Assembly: GCF_030268205.1 (NCBI RefSeq)
Contig: NZ_BSQF01000002.1
Location: forward strand, 496,001 to 560,000
Direction: 5' to 3'
DNA from: Allomuricauda sp. NBRC 101325
GTDB taxonomy: Bacteria; Bacteroidota; Bacteroidia; Flavobacteriales; Flavobacteriaceae
DNA length: 64,000 nt
Shown: in pieces, positions 45,625-54,107 of the stretch
How the letters are laid out: every line of letters begins with the position of its first letter
How positions within the stretch are numbered: position 1 is the first letter of the stretch
Notes under the pieces: generated by a model
What the model was told of the DNA's origin: nothing
What the model saw: the letters and a program-made list of their open reading frames with translations, nothing else
Database searches by the model: none
Position numbers and translations under genes: made by a program

Positions 45625-46122
45625 TTACCCACGATCATAAAAAAATGGGGGTTCAATATCCAAAGCGCGTAAATACACATAGGCCTGTGCACGATGGTGG
45701 ATTTCGTTGTCCACAAAATACTGAAGATTGGATAACACAGAACCTTCATATTGACCAAAAAGCTTGATGACTTCTTGGAATCGTTCAATGCTTAATTTGC
45801 TCCATAATCCATTGATTTCTTCCGTGTCTTGATCCCATTTTTCCAAAAACTGGGCCTTGGTGCTGCCATAATCCCTGTGTTCGTCAAATTCGGAAGTTGT
45901 ACCAGATACGATTTCGGATAGACCAGGTACTGCAATCGCCAATAGTTCCTTGACCATTTCCGAAAAAGGACGCATACCGCCGATACTGTAATTGAAAAAC
46001 TCTTTTTCAGGGAAGGCTTCGATGACCTTTCTGGTCAATCTTCGGTGTCCCTGATAATGCTCCAAAAATTGCTCTGGACTCATGACTTGTGCTGTTGTTT
46101 GTTCATTGATGGTGTTTTCCAT
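45625..46122 (-). CDS. DinB-family protein
   Basis: A 165-residue four-helix-bundle protein of the DinB superfamily. It begins with VMSPEQFLEHYQGHRRLTRKVIEAFP, continues with YSIGGMRPFSEMVKELL, and ends with FVDNEIHHRAQAYVYLRALDIEPP. The His in helix 1 and the HH of the last helix are the expected metal ligands. The start at 46122 fits the family; a longer in-frame start 36 codons upstream would overlap the promoter and operator region. DinB proteins include thiol-dependent transferases and damage-induced proteins of unknown activity. It is divergent from a WYL regulator and has a palindrome just upstream of its -7 box. Confidence 0.85.
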   Translation of the reverse strand: MENTINEQTTAQVMSPEQFLEHYQGHRRLTRKVIEAFPEKEFFNYSIGGMRPFSEMVKELLAIAVPGLSEIVSGTTSEFDEHRDYGSTKAQFLEKWDQDTEEINGLWSKLSIERFQEVIKLFGQYEGSVLSNLQYFVDNEIHHRAQAYVYLRALDIEPPFFYDRG

Positions 46123-46157
46123 GTGATAATGATTAAAAGGTTTATTGTTTCTGAATC

Positions 46158-46259
46158 CAAAATTAAAATGGGGGTGTGACAACCCCGTGTCAGTAGTAAA
46201 AAATGAAATCAAAAAAAAGTGTGTTGACAATCCCTTGTCACAATTCCATCATAGCTTTG
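46158..46259. promoter_or_regulatory. Divergent promoters with mirror-image 16-bp operators
   Basis: Two near-identical palindromes are present: TGACAACCCCGTGTCA (46177-46192) and TGACAATCCCTTGTCA (46225-46240), consensus TGACAAyCCCkTGTCA. Leftward, a -7 box TAATTTTG (46158-46165, minus strand) is 11 nt from the first palindrome. Rightward, TAGCTTTG (46252-46259) is 11 nt from the second. Both -7 boxes match TAnnTTTG exactly and both operators sit over the -33 region, so one regulator should control dinB and its own gene in the same way. Confidence 0.75.
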
Positions 46260-46279
46260 TTGTCAGGTCGAGCGCCCGC

Positions 46280-46298
46280 CTGCCTGACGGACAGGCAG
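46280..46298. repeat. GC-rich palindromic repeat in the regulator leader
   Basis: CTGCCTG-ACGGA-CAGGCAG is a 7-bp stem with a 5-nt loop, embedded in a GC-rich patch (about 46266-46304) unlike the AT-rich surroundings. It resembles REP-like intergenic palindromes I know from flavobacterial genomes. It falls between the -7 box and the start codon of the WYL regulator, so it is part of the mRNA leader. Confidence 0.6.
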
Positions 46299-46403
46299 TC
46301 GAGATCAATTAATCAACTAAAATGAAGTAAGATGAGCTGGAAAACACCTCCCATCCTTGGATTGAAATCCTATCTTTGGGAGATAGCTCATGCAATTATG
46401 GGA

Positions 46404-47360
46404 ATGGACAATGTAAAACGATTTGATAGGATTGTTGCCATTTTGATTCAACTACAAACCAAGCGGATTGTTAAGGCACAAGAACTTGCTGACCGATTCG
46501 AGGTGAGCCTAAGGACTATTTATCGGGATATTCGAACCTTGGAGTCTTCAGGGGTGCCCATCGTGAGCGAAGCTGGGGTTGGTTATTCCATTATGGAAGG
46601 ATATCGATTGCCGCCTGTAATGTTTACCCGTGAAGAAGCAGGGAGTTTTGTAGCTGCGGAAAAATTGATGCAGCAGTTTACCGATAAATCCCTTGGATCT
46701 TATTATGAATCTGCCATGTTCAAATTGAAATCGGTACTGCGCGGTAGTGAAAAGGATTGGGTAGAGGCTTTGGAATCCCAAGTTTCCATTGTTCCGGGTC
46801 AGGTATTGTTCAATGATGAGGTGCCCAATGCCTTGGAGATATTGTTCGAGAGCATCGCCGAGCGAAAGCAGGTGTTTCTGCGATATGAATCCTTACGGGA
46901 AGAGAATCCATCCGAACGGAACATAGAACCCGTGGGCCTATTCAATGAAAATGGGTATTGGTATATTTTGGGCTACTGCCATTTGAGAACAGATTACAGA
47001 CATTTCCGAACCGATAGGATTCAACAAATAACTAGAACATCGAAAGACTTTATGCTGGAGCATGGCACCATGGATGAGCATCGGAGCAAGAAAGAGGCGG
47101 TCGCCAAGACCAAAGTGAAAATAGTGGTGGATAAAACGGTTTCAAAATACATCCATGGTCAAACAAGGCATTACGGATTGATTTCAGAGGAAGTAAAAGG
47201 CAAGGAAGTGGAAATGACCTTTATGACCGATGATTGGAAAAATGGATTTGCCCGTTGGTTCATCATGTTTGGTGATTATGCCAAAATTATTGAACCAGAC
47301 TTCTTGCGGGATCGTGTTGCTGAAATATTGACGAAAAGTCAAGAAATGCTTTCCAATTAA
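46404..47360 (+). CDS. HTH and WYL-domain transcriptional regulator (YafY type)
   Basis: A 318-residue regulator with an N-terminal winged helix (KRFDRIVAILIQLQTKRIVK, then LADRFEVSLRTIYRDIRTLE), a WYL domain (KQVFLRYESL and YWYILGYCHLRTDYRHFRTD) and a C-terminal WCX extension (DDWKNGFARWFIMFGDYAKI). WYL domains bind nucleic-acid ligands such as single-stranded DNA in some damage-response regulators (PafBC, DriD). I chose the start at MDNVKRFDRI; an in-frame ATG 24 codons earlier (46332) is possible. It is divergent from dinB and 2 nt from the AlkB-like gene, suggesting control of a small repair or stress regulon. Confidence 0.9.
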   Translation: MDNVKRFDRIVAILIQLQTKRIVKAQELADRFEVSLRTIYRDIRTLESSGVPIVSEAGVGYSIMEGYRLPPVMFTREEAGSFVAAEKLMQQFTDKSLGSYYESAMFKLKSVLRGSEKDWVEALESQVSIVPGQVLFNDEVPNALEILFESIAERKQVFLRYESLREENPSERNIEPVGLFNENGYWYILGYCHLRTDYRHFRTDRIQQITRTSKDFMLEHGTMDEHRSKKEAVAKTKVKIVVDKTVSKYIHGQTRHYGLISEEVKGKEVEMTFMTDDWKNGFARWFIMFGDYAKIIEPDFLRDRVAEILTKSQEMLSN

Positions 47361-47362
47361 AA

Positions 47363-47986
47363 ATGGATTTGTTCAGTAGTCAAATAGACCCAAATCAAAA
47401 TCTATTGCCCAAGGATGGGGTGCTGAACTATTTTGGCCCAATATTGAATCAAACCGAGGCAGACCACTATTTTCAAAAGCTTTTGGATTCCATTCCATGG
47501 GAAAACGATGTACTTCTTATGTTTGGTAAGCGCATTGAAACTAAACGTAAGGTGGCTTGGTTCGGGGACAAACCTTTTGCCTATACCTATTCCAATAGCC
47601 TCAAAAAAGCTCTTTATTGGACTCCCGAGCTTTTTGAATTGAAAAAACTTTCCGAAGAATTGACAGCAACCACCTATAATTCATGTTTGCTCAACCTATA
47701 TCATTCAGGAAAAGAGGGGATGGGTTGGCACAGTGACGATGAAAAGGAACTGCAGCCCAACGGGGCCATTGCCTCATTAAGTTTTGGAGCAGAACGAAAA
47801 TTTGTGTTCAAACATAAAACCACCAAAGAAAAAGTAGCGTTGGTTTTGGACCATGGTGGTTTATTGGTAATGAAAGACGAAACACAAAATTTTTGGCAGC
47901 ATCGATTGCCACCTGCCAAAAAAGTGACCTTGCCGCGTATCAATCTAACGTTTAGAACCATTTTGGCAGAAAACCAAGAGGATTAA
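47363..47986 (+). CDS. AlkB-like 2OG-Fe(II) dioxygenase
   Basis: AlkB enzymes oxidatively remove alkyl groups from nucleic acids. This 207-residue protein has the AlkB core: GWHSDDEKEL with the HxD iron ligands, SLSFGAERKFVFKH, DHGGLLVMKDETQNFWQHRLP with the distal His ligand, and PRINLTFRTI with the 2-oxoglutarate-binding Arg (RxNLTFR). FGKRIETKRKVAWFGD is the substrate lid. It follows the WYL regulator after 2 nt, which ties it to that regulator and to the divergent dinB. Confidence 0.92.
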   Translation: MDLFSSQIDPNQNLLPKDGVLNYFGPILNQTEADHYFQKLLDSIPWENDVLLMFGKRIETKRKVAWFGDKPFAYTYSNSLKKALYWTPELFELKKLSEELTATTYNSCLLNLYHSGKEGMGWHSDDEKELQPNGAIASLSFGAERKFVFKHKTTKEKVALVLDHGGLLVMKDETQNFWQHRLPPAKKVTLPRINLTFRTILAENQED

Positions 47987-47991
47987 GGCCC

Positions 47992-48023
47992 TTGCTGCCC
48001 TTATATTTGGTTCAGTAGTTTTG
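47992..48023 (+). promoter_or_regulatory. Promoter of the propeller/LuxR regulator gene
   Basis: TTG (47992-47994) and TAGTTTTG (48016-48023) are 21 nt apart and match the Bacteroidota -33/-7 layout; a second -7 box, TATATTTG (48002-48009), lies just upstream. This places transcription start near 48029 and so supports the ATG at 48069 over an in-frame ATG at 48021 that lies inside the promoter. Confidence 0.6.
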
Positions 48024-48068
48024 TATATTCATTGTTTCGAAAGACCTTTATCGAACAAACTAAACGGC

Positions 48069-50822
48069 ATGCTATTTAGGCTTTTCATTTTTTCATTTTT
48101 CATTACTTGTTTGTCAGCGAATGCTCAGCAATTATTGCCGCCCATCCAAAATTATCAACTGTTGGACTATAAGGGCGGAAGTAAAAACTGGGATGTTTCG
48201 GTAAACGAAAATGGTGAGCTTTTTGCCGCCAATAACAAAGGTTTGCTCCATTTTAATGGAGAGGAGTGGACGTTGAACAAATTGCCCAACAATACCATTA
48301 TCCGTTCGGTGGAAAGTATTGGGGATAGGGTGTTTACGGGATCCTATGAGGAATTTGGATATTGGACCAAAAATGATTTTGGCGAGCTCGAATATACCTC
48401 TTTAACACATTTGATTCAGGATCATACATTTACCAGTGAAGAGTTTTGGGAAATTTTTCCATCTAAAGATGGGGAGGTGATGTTCCGTTCCTTTTCGGCC
48501 ATGTATTCTTATAAGAATGATCAAATTAAGGTGATAGACCCAGAGTATGTGGTTTCCGATTTTATCGAGTTCAATGGTAAGTTGATTGTAGCTGCGGGGG
48601 CTATAGGGCTTTACGAAGTGATGGACGACACTTCTGTTCCTTTACCCAATCAAGAATTATTAAATGGAAAAACCGTTAATGATATGGCCGTTTACGACGG
48701 TCAACTGTTGATTGGCACCAAATTGCACGGTTGTTTTGTGTACGATGGAAATACACTGACTCCTTGGTCCGCACCCATAAATGATGCATTAAAACAGCAC
48801 CAATTGAACAAGATTACGCTATTGGGCAATGGAATGCTGGGTTTTGGAACCATTAAAAATGGGATGTACCTGTATGATTCAACCACAAAACAATACCGAA
48901 TTCTCAATCGGGAATCAGGTCTTCAAAACAACACAGTGCTTTCCACATTATTATACAAAAACCAACTGTGGTTGGGACTTGACAATGGAATCGCGAGGGT
49001 TCGAATCAAAAATCCCATATCCTATTATACCGATTACACAGGTTCCTTGGGGATGGTCTACGATATCGCATGGTACAACGGAAAATTGTTTTTAGGAAGC
49101 AATACCGGTGTTTTTTATTTTGAAGGGAACCAACTTCAGTTTGTAAATGGTTCCCAGGGCCATGTTTGGGATTTGAATGTAGTGGAAGGAGATTTGCTTT
49201 GTGGACACAATACGGGTACCTATAAGGTAACCGAGAATAGTTTTGAACAAGTGGGTGAAATTGCGGGAGGGTACCAAATCATTAAAGTACCGGGTCAGAA
49301 TGCGACCTACGTGCAAGGGACCTACAATGGATTGGCAAAGTTTCAAAAATTGGAGAATGGGGAGTGGGATGTAAGCAAAATTCAAGGGTTTGATGCCCCG
49401 GTGAAACAATTGTGCTTTGAAACACCGGAAATACTTTGGGTGGCACATCCGTATAAAGGATTTTCCCGCTTACATTTAAATAAAGGCGATTACGAAGAGT
49501 TTGATGAAATTCAAGAGTTCGGACACGAAGGAGCGCCAAGTGAGTACAATGTAAAGCTGTACAATATTAAAAATACTATAGTGCTCAACAGTGAGGGCAA
49601 TTGGTTTGCTTATAACCCTATAAGTGATCGCATTGAAAAGTTTAATGAGTTTGCAACCTACAAGGGCAAGGAATTATTGTTTTTCGATGAGGAGTATTTC
49701 TGGTTTGTAGACGATGAAGATCAAAAGGCCATCATCCATACCAATTTAAAAGGGGATAGTCTGTTGCTTACCGATTTGCCATTGCGTGAACGTTTGGCTC
49801 CCGATTCCCAAAGTTTGGTGCAAATTAATGATAGCACTTCATATATTACCCTCACGGATGGTTTTGCCAAGATCAATGATCCGCGCCTCAAACAAATAAC
49901 CAACGAAACGTTGCCTGTTCCACAGTTTGTTGTTCTTTATGATGAGGAACGTAAACACTCGGTACTTGAGGAATCGATAAAAATTCCATTTCGCCATTCA
50001 GAATCCATTACCATTGAGGTGGCAGCTTCGGAGTACATTTCGCCACATTATTATTATCAACTTCAAGGACCAAAGGAATATGCCCAATATTCCGATAATG
50101 GATTTATCAACTTTCAAAATTTGCCTTTTGGGGATTATACCATAAGGATTGCCACAGTTGGTATGGAGAATTCCACTTCTGAATTCAACAGCATAGGGTT
50201 TACCATTGCGCCACCTTGGTATTTTTCTTGGGGAAGTCTTGTTTTTTATGCGGCCTTGGGGGTATTGACCATTTATTTGGTAAGAAGGTACAACAGAAAG
50301 AAATTGGAACGCAAGCAACGCGAACTGGAAGAACATATGTGGCAAGAGCAAGTGGAGCGCATGGCAAAGTTGGAAAAGGAAGAATTGGCCAAACAGGTGC
50401 GTTTAAAACAAAATGAGTTGGCGAGCACTACCTTGAATATTGCACGCAAAAATGAAATGATGCTCGAATTGAAGAATATGCTGGTAATGAACAAGGAAAA
50501 GTTTTCGAATTCGCAGCGCTATAGATCTTTTATCAAGCAATTGAACAGTTCCATCGAGGACACCGAAGATTGGAAACGGTTTGAAGTCAATTTTAAGGAA
50601 CTTCACGAGGATTTCTTTGAACGCTTATTGAAATCGTTCCCATCCTTGACCCCAAAAGATCTTAAACTATGTGCTTATCTAAAGATGAATCTTACCACCA
50701 AGGAAATTGCCCCACTTATGGGGATTACAGTTAGGGGGGTGGAGATACATCGCTATCGACTTAGAAAAAAGTTGGATATGGACAGTTCTGATAATCTTTC
50801 CAATTTCCTTATCACATTTTAA
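48069..50822 (+). CDS. Membrane-tethered regulator: propeller sensor, Y_Y_Y domain, LuxR-type HTH
   Basis: A 917-residue one-protein signalling device. A signal peptide (FRLFIFSFFITCLSANA) leads to a periplasmic two-component-regulator-type propeller (about 20-620), a Y_Y_Y domain (about 638-712, ending FGDYTIRIATVG), one membrane helix (about 717-740, GSLVFYAALGVLTIYLV) and a cytosolic coiled coil (about 740-805). A C-terminal LuxR-type helix-turn-helix follows (LTPKDLKLCAYLKMNLTTKE, then GVEIHRYRLRKKL). No kinase or receiver domain is present, so the glycan signal must reach DNA directly through the membrane. It precedes susC by 233 nt and is likely the regulator of the following polysaccharide locus. 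Confidence 0.92.
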   Translation: MLFRLFIFSFFITCLSANAQQLLPPIQNYQLLDYKGGSKNWDVSVNENGELFAANNKGLLHFNGEEWTLNKLPNNTIIRSVESIGDRVFTGSYEEFGYWTKNDFGELEYTSLTHLIQDHTFTSEEFWEIFPSKDGEVMFRSFSAMYSYKNDQIKVIDPEYVVSDFIEFNGKLIVAAGAIGLYEVMDDTSVPLPNQELLNGKTVNDMAVYDGQLLIGTKLHGCFVYDGNTLTPWSAPINDALKQHQLNKITLLGNGMLGFGTIKNGMYLYDSTTKQYRILNRESGLQNNTVLSTLLYKNQLWLGLDNGIARVRIKNPISYYTDYTGSLGMVYDIAWYNGKLFLGSNTGVFYFEGNQLQFVNGSQGHVWDLNVVEGDLLCGHNTGTYKVTENSFEQVGEIAGGYQIIKVPGQNATYVQGTYNGLAKFQKLENGEWDVSKIQGFDAPVKQLCFETPEILWVAHPYKGFSRLHLNKGDYEEFDEIQEFGHEGAPSEYNVKLYNIKNTIVLNSEGNWFAYNPISDRIEKFNEFATYKGKELLFFDEEYFWFVDDEDQKAIIHTNLKGDSLLLTDLPLRERLAPDSQSLVQINDSTSYITLTDGFAKINDPRLKQITNETLPVPQFVVLYDEERKHSVLEESIKIPFRHSESITIEVAASEYISPHYYYQLQGPKEYAQYSDNGFINFQNLPFGDYTIRIATVGMENSTSEFNSIGFTIAPPWYFSWGSLVFYAALGVLTIYLVRRYNRKKLERKQRELEEHMWQEQVERMAKLEKEELAKQVRLKQNELASTTLNIARKNEMMLELKNMLVMNKEKFSNSQRYRSFIKQLNSSIEDTEDWKRFEVNFKELHEDFFERLLKSFPSLTPKDLKLCAYLKMNLTTKEIAPLMGITVRGVEIHRYRLRKKLDMDSSDNLSNFLITF

Positions 50823-50866
50823 GGGGGCTGAAGGCCAATTTTTAGTCTTAAAATAATGTTTTCAAC

Positions 50867-50974
50867 ACTACATCAATACTACATCACTATGTTAATTCTT
50901 TTTACATCAAAACGGGGTCATACTACTGCAAACTAGGTAAAACAAGGGGTTTCAGAGCTCTCATCGATGATGTA
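50867..50974. promoter_or_regulatory. Repeated TACATCA motifs upstream of susC
   Basis: ACTACATCA occurs twice in direct order (50867-50875 and 50878-50886), 11 nt apart, about one helical turn. TACATCA follows at 50903-50909 and an inverted copy TGATGTA at 50968-50974. No gene lies in the 233-nt gap 50823-51055. These are candidate binding sites for the LuxR-type domain encoded just upstream. Confidence 0.5.
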
Positions 50975-51014
50975 TTTATTATGTATTCCATCTCAAGGCC
51001 ACTCAAAGGCCTGT

Positions 51015-51048
51015 TTGTTAATTTAGTAAAAATCTAACTCTATTTTTG
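51015..51048 (+). promoter_or_regulatory. Promoter of the second susC
   Basis: TTG (51015-51017) and TATTTTTG (51041-51048) with a 23-nt spacer fit the Bacteroidota consensus. The -7 box ends 7 nt before the ATG, implying a very short mRNA leader. Confidence 0.6.
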
Positions 51049-51055
51049 CACAATT

Positions 51056-54000
51056 ATGAAAATTAAAAGCAAACTATTGCTAATCTCGTTTTTGTTGTTT
51101 CAGGCCGTACTTTTGGCACAAAACAATATAACGATTTCGGGAACGGTGACCGACGATATGGGGCAGCCGTTGCCAGGGGCAAGCGTGGTGCTGCAGGGCA
51201 CTACTACAGGTATCCAGACCGATTTTGATGGTAATTATCGTTTGGAGAACATTCCAGGTAACGGAATTTTGGTGTTCAGTTACGTCGGATTTACAACACA
51301 AACCATACCTATTAATAACAGGACAACCATCGATTTAACCTTGGAGGCTGACACTCAAAGCCTTGATGAAGTTGTGGTTGTTGGTTATGGTACACAAAAG
51401 AAGGCCGACTTAACGGGATCTATTGTTACTGTGGATGCAGAGCAAATTGAAAAGACACCCTCGGCCAACCCTGTTCAGTCACTTCAAGGTAAGGTGGCAG
51501 GGGTTCAAATTGTATCTCCAGGATCTCCAGGAGCTTCCCCAACGGTTAGAATTCGTGGACTTGGAACTTATTCGGACGCTACCAGTTTATTGTATGTAGT
51601 GGACGGGATGTTCTACAGCAACATCGATTTCTTGAACCCTAACGACATCAAGTCGATGAACGTACTTAAAGATGCATCATCTTCGGCAATCTATGGGGTA
51701 AGGGCTGCAAACGGGGTAATTATCATCGAAACAAAATCAGGTGGTAAAAACAGAAAACCTCAAATTGAGTATAACGGATACACAGGTATTCAAAGAGCGC
51801 AAAACGTATTGCAAATGGCAAATGCCGAGCAATTCGTTACCATGGCCGTTGAGTCCGGTTCCACAGCCGATGTGCAGTTTATCTTGAATGCCATGCAACG
51901 TTACGGTCGTAGTCGCATCAACCCCAACGTGCCAGATGTGAACACAGATTGGTACGATGAGATCATTCGCGATGGTATTATCCAAAACCACAGTTTAAGT
52001 GTAACCGGTGGAACCGATAATGTATCATATTCTATGGGAGCCAACTACTTTTCACAAGAAGGTTTGTTGGATATGAAAAACGATTATGAAAGGTTCAATA
52101 TCCGCTCTAAACTGGATATTGACGTGTTGGATAACCTTAAAATGGGTGTGAATACCGTTTTCAGTAACGCGACCCAGCAAACCCCAGAAAACTCAGCATG
52201 GTTCAAGGCCTATTTTGCTGTACCGATTTTGCCAGTGTATGACGCAATGAACACGGAGGCAACACCAACCCAATATGCCAATGCGCAAGCCTTGGGTTAC
52301 AGGGGAACGCAAAACCCTTTCCCCGATATGGACTACAATGATAACAGATTGAAGATTCGTAAGTTATTGGCGAATATTTATTTGCAAACAGACATTATTC
52401 AGGACAAGCTTACTTTTAAAACCACCTATAATGTTGACTTTTCTGCCTTGGAAGAGCGCTATGTAAACCTACCTTATAATATGGGGTATGGGGATCAGCG
52501 CATCTCATCCATCAACAGACGTCAGAATAACTACTTCAACCAGATTTGGGATAACGTATTGACCTATACGGACACCTTTGCTGATGATCACAATGTGACT
52601 GTTATGGCGGGTACCTCCTTTAGGGATGAAGCTGCCAATCAGTTTCAAGCAACCGGTAGCGACATTGCAGGTATCAACTATGAGACCTCATGGTATCTGG
52701 ACTTCGCTGATCCGTTGTCATTCAATAATAATGTGGAGGAAAACAATCGTAGAATTTACGGTCAGTCCTACTTCGGAAGGATCAACTACAACTACAAGAA
52801 CAGATACCTTTTATATGGAACATTCAGAGCGGATAGATCTTCCAAGTTTACCAAAGAACAGTGGGGTTATTTCCCATCAATTGGTGCAGGTTGGGTAGTT
52901 TCTGAAGAACCATTTATGGAAAACGTAGGTTTCTTCGATTTCTTGAAATTGAGAGCTGCTTGGGGTCGTTTGGGTAACGATAACGTACCTGCAAGTTCAG
53001 GGACAAACACCATTTCCAATCAAACCGTTGATTTGGGTGATACACCAAATACAGGGATTACCGCTACAAGTACCTTTACCGATTTAACTTGGGAAGTGGT
53101 AGAGGAATTGGATTTCGGTTTCAATATGAACACCTTGAACAACAGACTTTCTGTAGAAGCTGATTACTATATCAGGGATACGCATGATGCAATTATGCCA
53201 GTGTATATTCCGATTGCGAACCAGACCGTATCCAGAAACTCAGGGGTTATCCGTAACTCAGGGGTAGAAGTAGCCTTGAACTGGAGCAACGAAATTTCTC
53301 CTGATTTTAGCTACACCGTTGGGGCCAATTTTACCACCGTAAAAAATGAGGCCATCGAAATAGAGGACGAAAGTGGATATATCGATTCAGGCTCTGCCGA
53401 ATTTAGACAGAGAACCATGGTCGGGGAACCACTATATGCTTTCTATGGCTACGAAACCACTGGGGTTTATCAGAATCAAGCACAGATTGATGCCGATCCG
53501 GTTGCACAAAGTGCGATTGCCGACGGACAGGACATTCAACCAGGATATTTGATTTTCAATGATAGAAATGGTGATGGGGCCATTACCGATGAGGACAGGG
53601 TGGTCTTAGGTTCTTTCCTTCCAAAATTCACCTATGGTGGTAACATCGGGTTGAACTACAAGGACTTCGGATTCTCCATGAACTTTTACGGACAAACAGG
53701 CAACAAAATCCTGAACAGAAAACGTGGAGAGGTCATCTTTACCAACGACACCAATATGGATGCCGATTTGGCCAAAAACAGGTGGCATGGTGAAGGAACT
53801 AGCAATAGTTACCCATCATCCGCAGGTTTAAGAGATAGTTGGAACCAGCGGTTGAGCAATTTCTGGGTAGAAGATGGTTCCTTCTTCAGAATCCAGAACA
53901 TTCAGTTGGCCTACACCCTTCGTGGTGAGAAACTTAAGGGGAATGCACCCGATTTCAAATTCACATTAACCGCAGAAAGACCGCTGACCCTTTTCAGTTA

Positions 54001-54094
54001 CAATGGATTTAATCCAGAGGTGTCGGACGGAGTAGATCGCCAAACGTACCCAGTACCTGCCATCTACACCATAGGTGTTAATGTTAAACTATAA
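51056..54094 (+). CDS. SusC/RagA-family TonB-dependent transporter (beta-glucan locus)
   Basis: A 1012-residue SusC with signal peptide (LLISFLLFQAVLLAQN), carboxypeptidase-D-like domain (about 24-100, GQPLPGASVVLQGTTTGIQT), TonB box region (LDEVVVVGYGTQKKADLTGS) and plug with LLYVVDGMFYSN and SSAIYGVRAANGVIIIETK. A complete barrel ends at VGVNVKL-type residues (TIGVNVKL). It leads the operon that continues with susD, the LamG protein and glycosidases. It should import oligosaccharides released at the cell surface. Confidence 0.95.
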   Translation: MKIKSKLLLISFLLFQAVLLAQNNITISGTVTDDMGQPLPGASVVLQGTTTGIQTDFDGNYRLENIPGNGILVFSYVGFTTQTIPINNRTTIDLTLEADTQSLDEVVVVGYGTQKKADLTGSIVTVDAEQIEKTPSANPVQSLQGKVAGVQIVSPGSPGASPTVRIRGLGTYSDATSLLYVVDGMFYSNIDFLNPNDIKSMNVLKDASSSAIYGVRAANGVIIIETKSGGKNRKPQIEYNGYTGIQRAQNVLQMANAEQFVTMAVESGSTADVQFILNAMQRYGRSRINPNVPDVNTDWYDEIIRDGIIQNHSLSVTGGTDNVSYSMGANYFSQEGLLDMKNDYERFNIRSKLDIDVLDNLKMGVNTVFSNATQQTPENSAWFKAYFAVPILPVYDAMNTEATPTQYANAQALGYRGTQNPFPDMDYNDNRLKIRKLLANIYLQTDIIQDKLTFKTTYNVDFSALEERYVNLPYNMGYGDQRISSINRRQNNYFNQIWDNVLTYTDTFADDHNVTVMAGTSFRDEAANQFQATGSDIAGINYETSWYLDFADPLSFNNNVEENNRRIYGQSYFGRINYNYKNRYLLYGTFRADRSSKFTKEQWGYFPSIGAGWVVSEEPFMENVGFFDFLKLRAAWGRLGNDNVPASSGTNTISNQTVDLGDTPNTGITATSTFTDLTWEVVEELDFGFNMNTLNNRLSVEADYYIRDTHDAIMPVYIPIANQTVSRNSGVIRNSGVEVALNWSNEISPDFSYTVGANFTTVKNEAIEIEDESGYIDSGSAEFRQRTMVGEPLYAFYGYETTGVYQNQAQIDADPVAQSAIADGQDIQPGYLIFNDRNGDGAITDEDRVVLGSFLPKFTYGGNIGLNYKDFGFSMNFYGQTGNKILNRKRGEVIFTNDTNMDADLAKNRWHGEGTSNSYPSSAGLRDSWNQRLSNFWVEDGSFFRIQNIQLAYTLRGEKLKGNAPDFKFTLTAERPLTLFSYNGFNPEVSDGVDRQTYPVPAIYTIGVNVKL

Positions 54095-54107
54095 AAAGAA
54101 AATTGTG

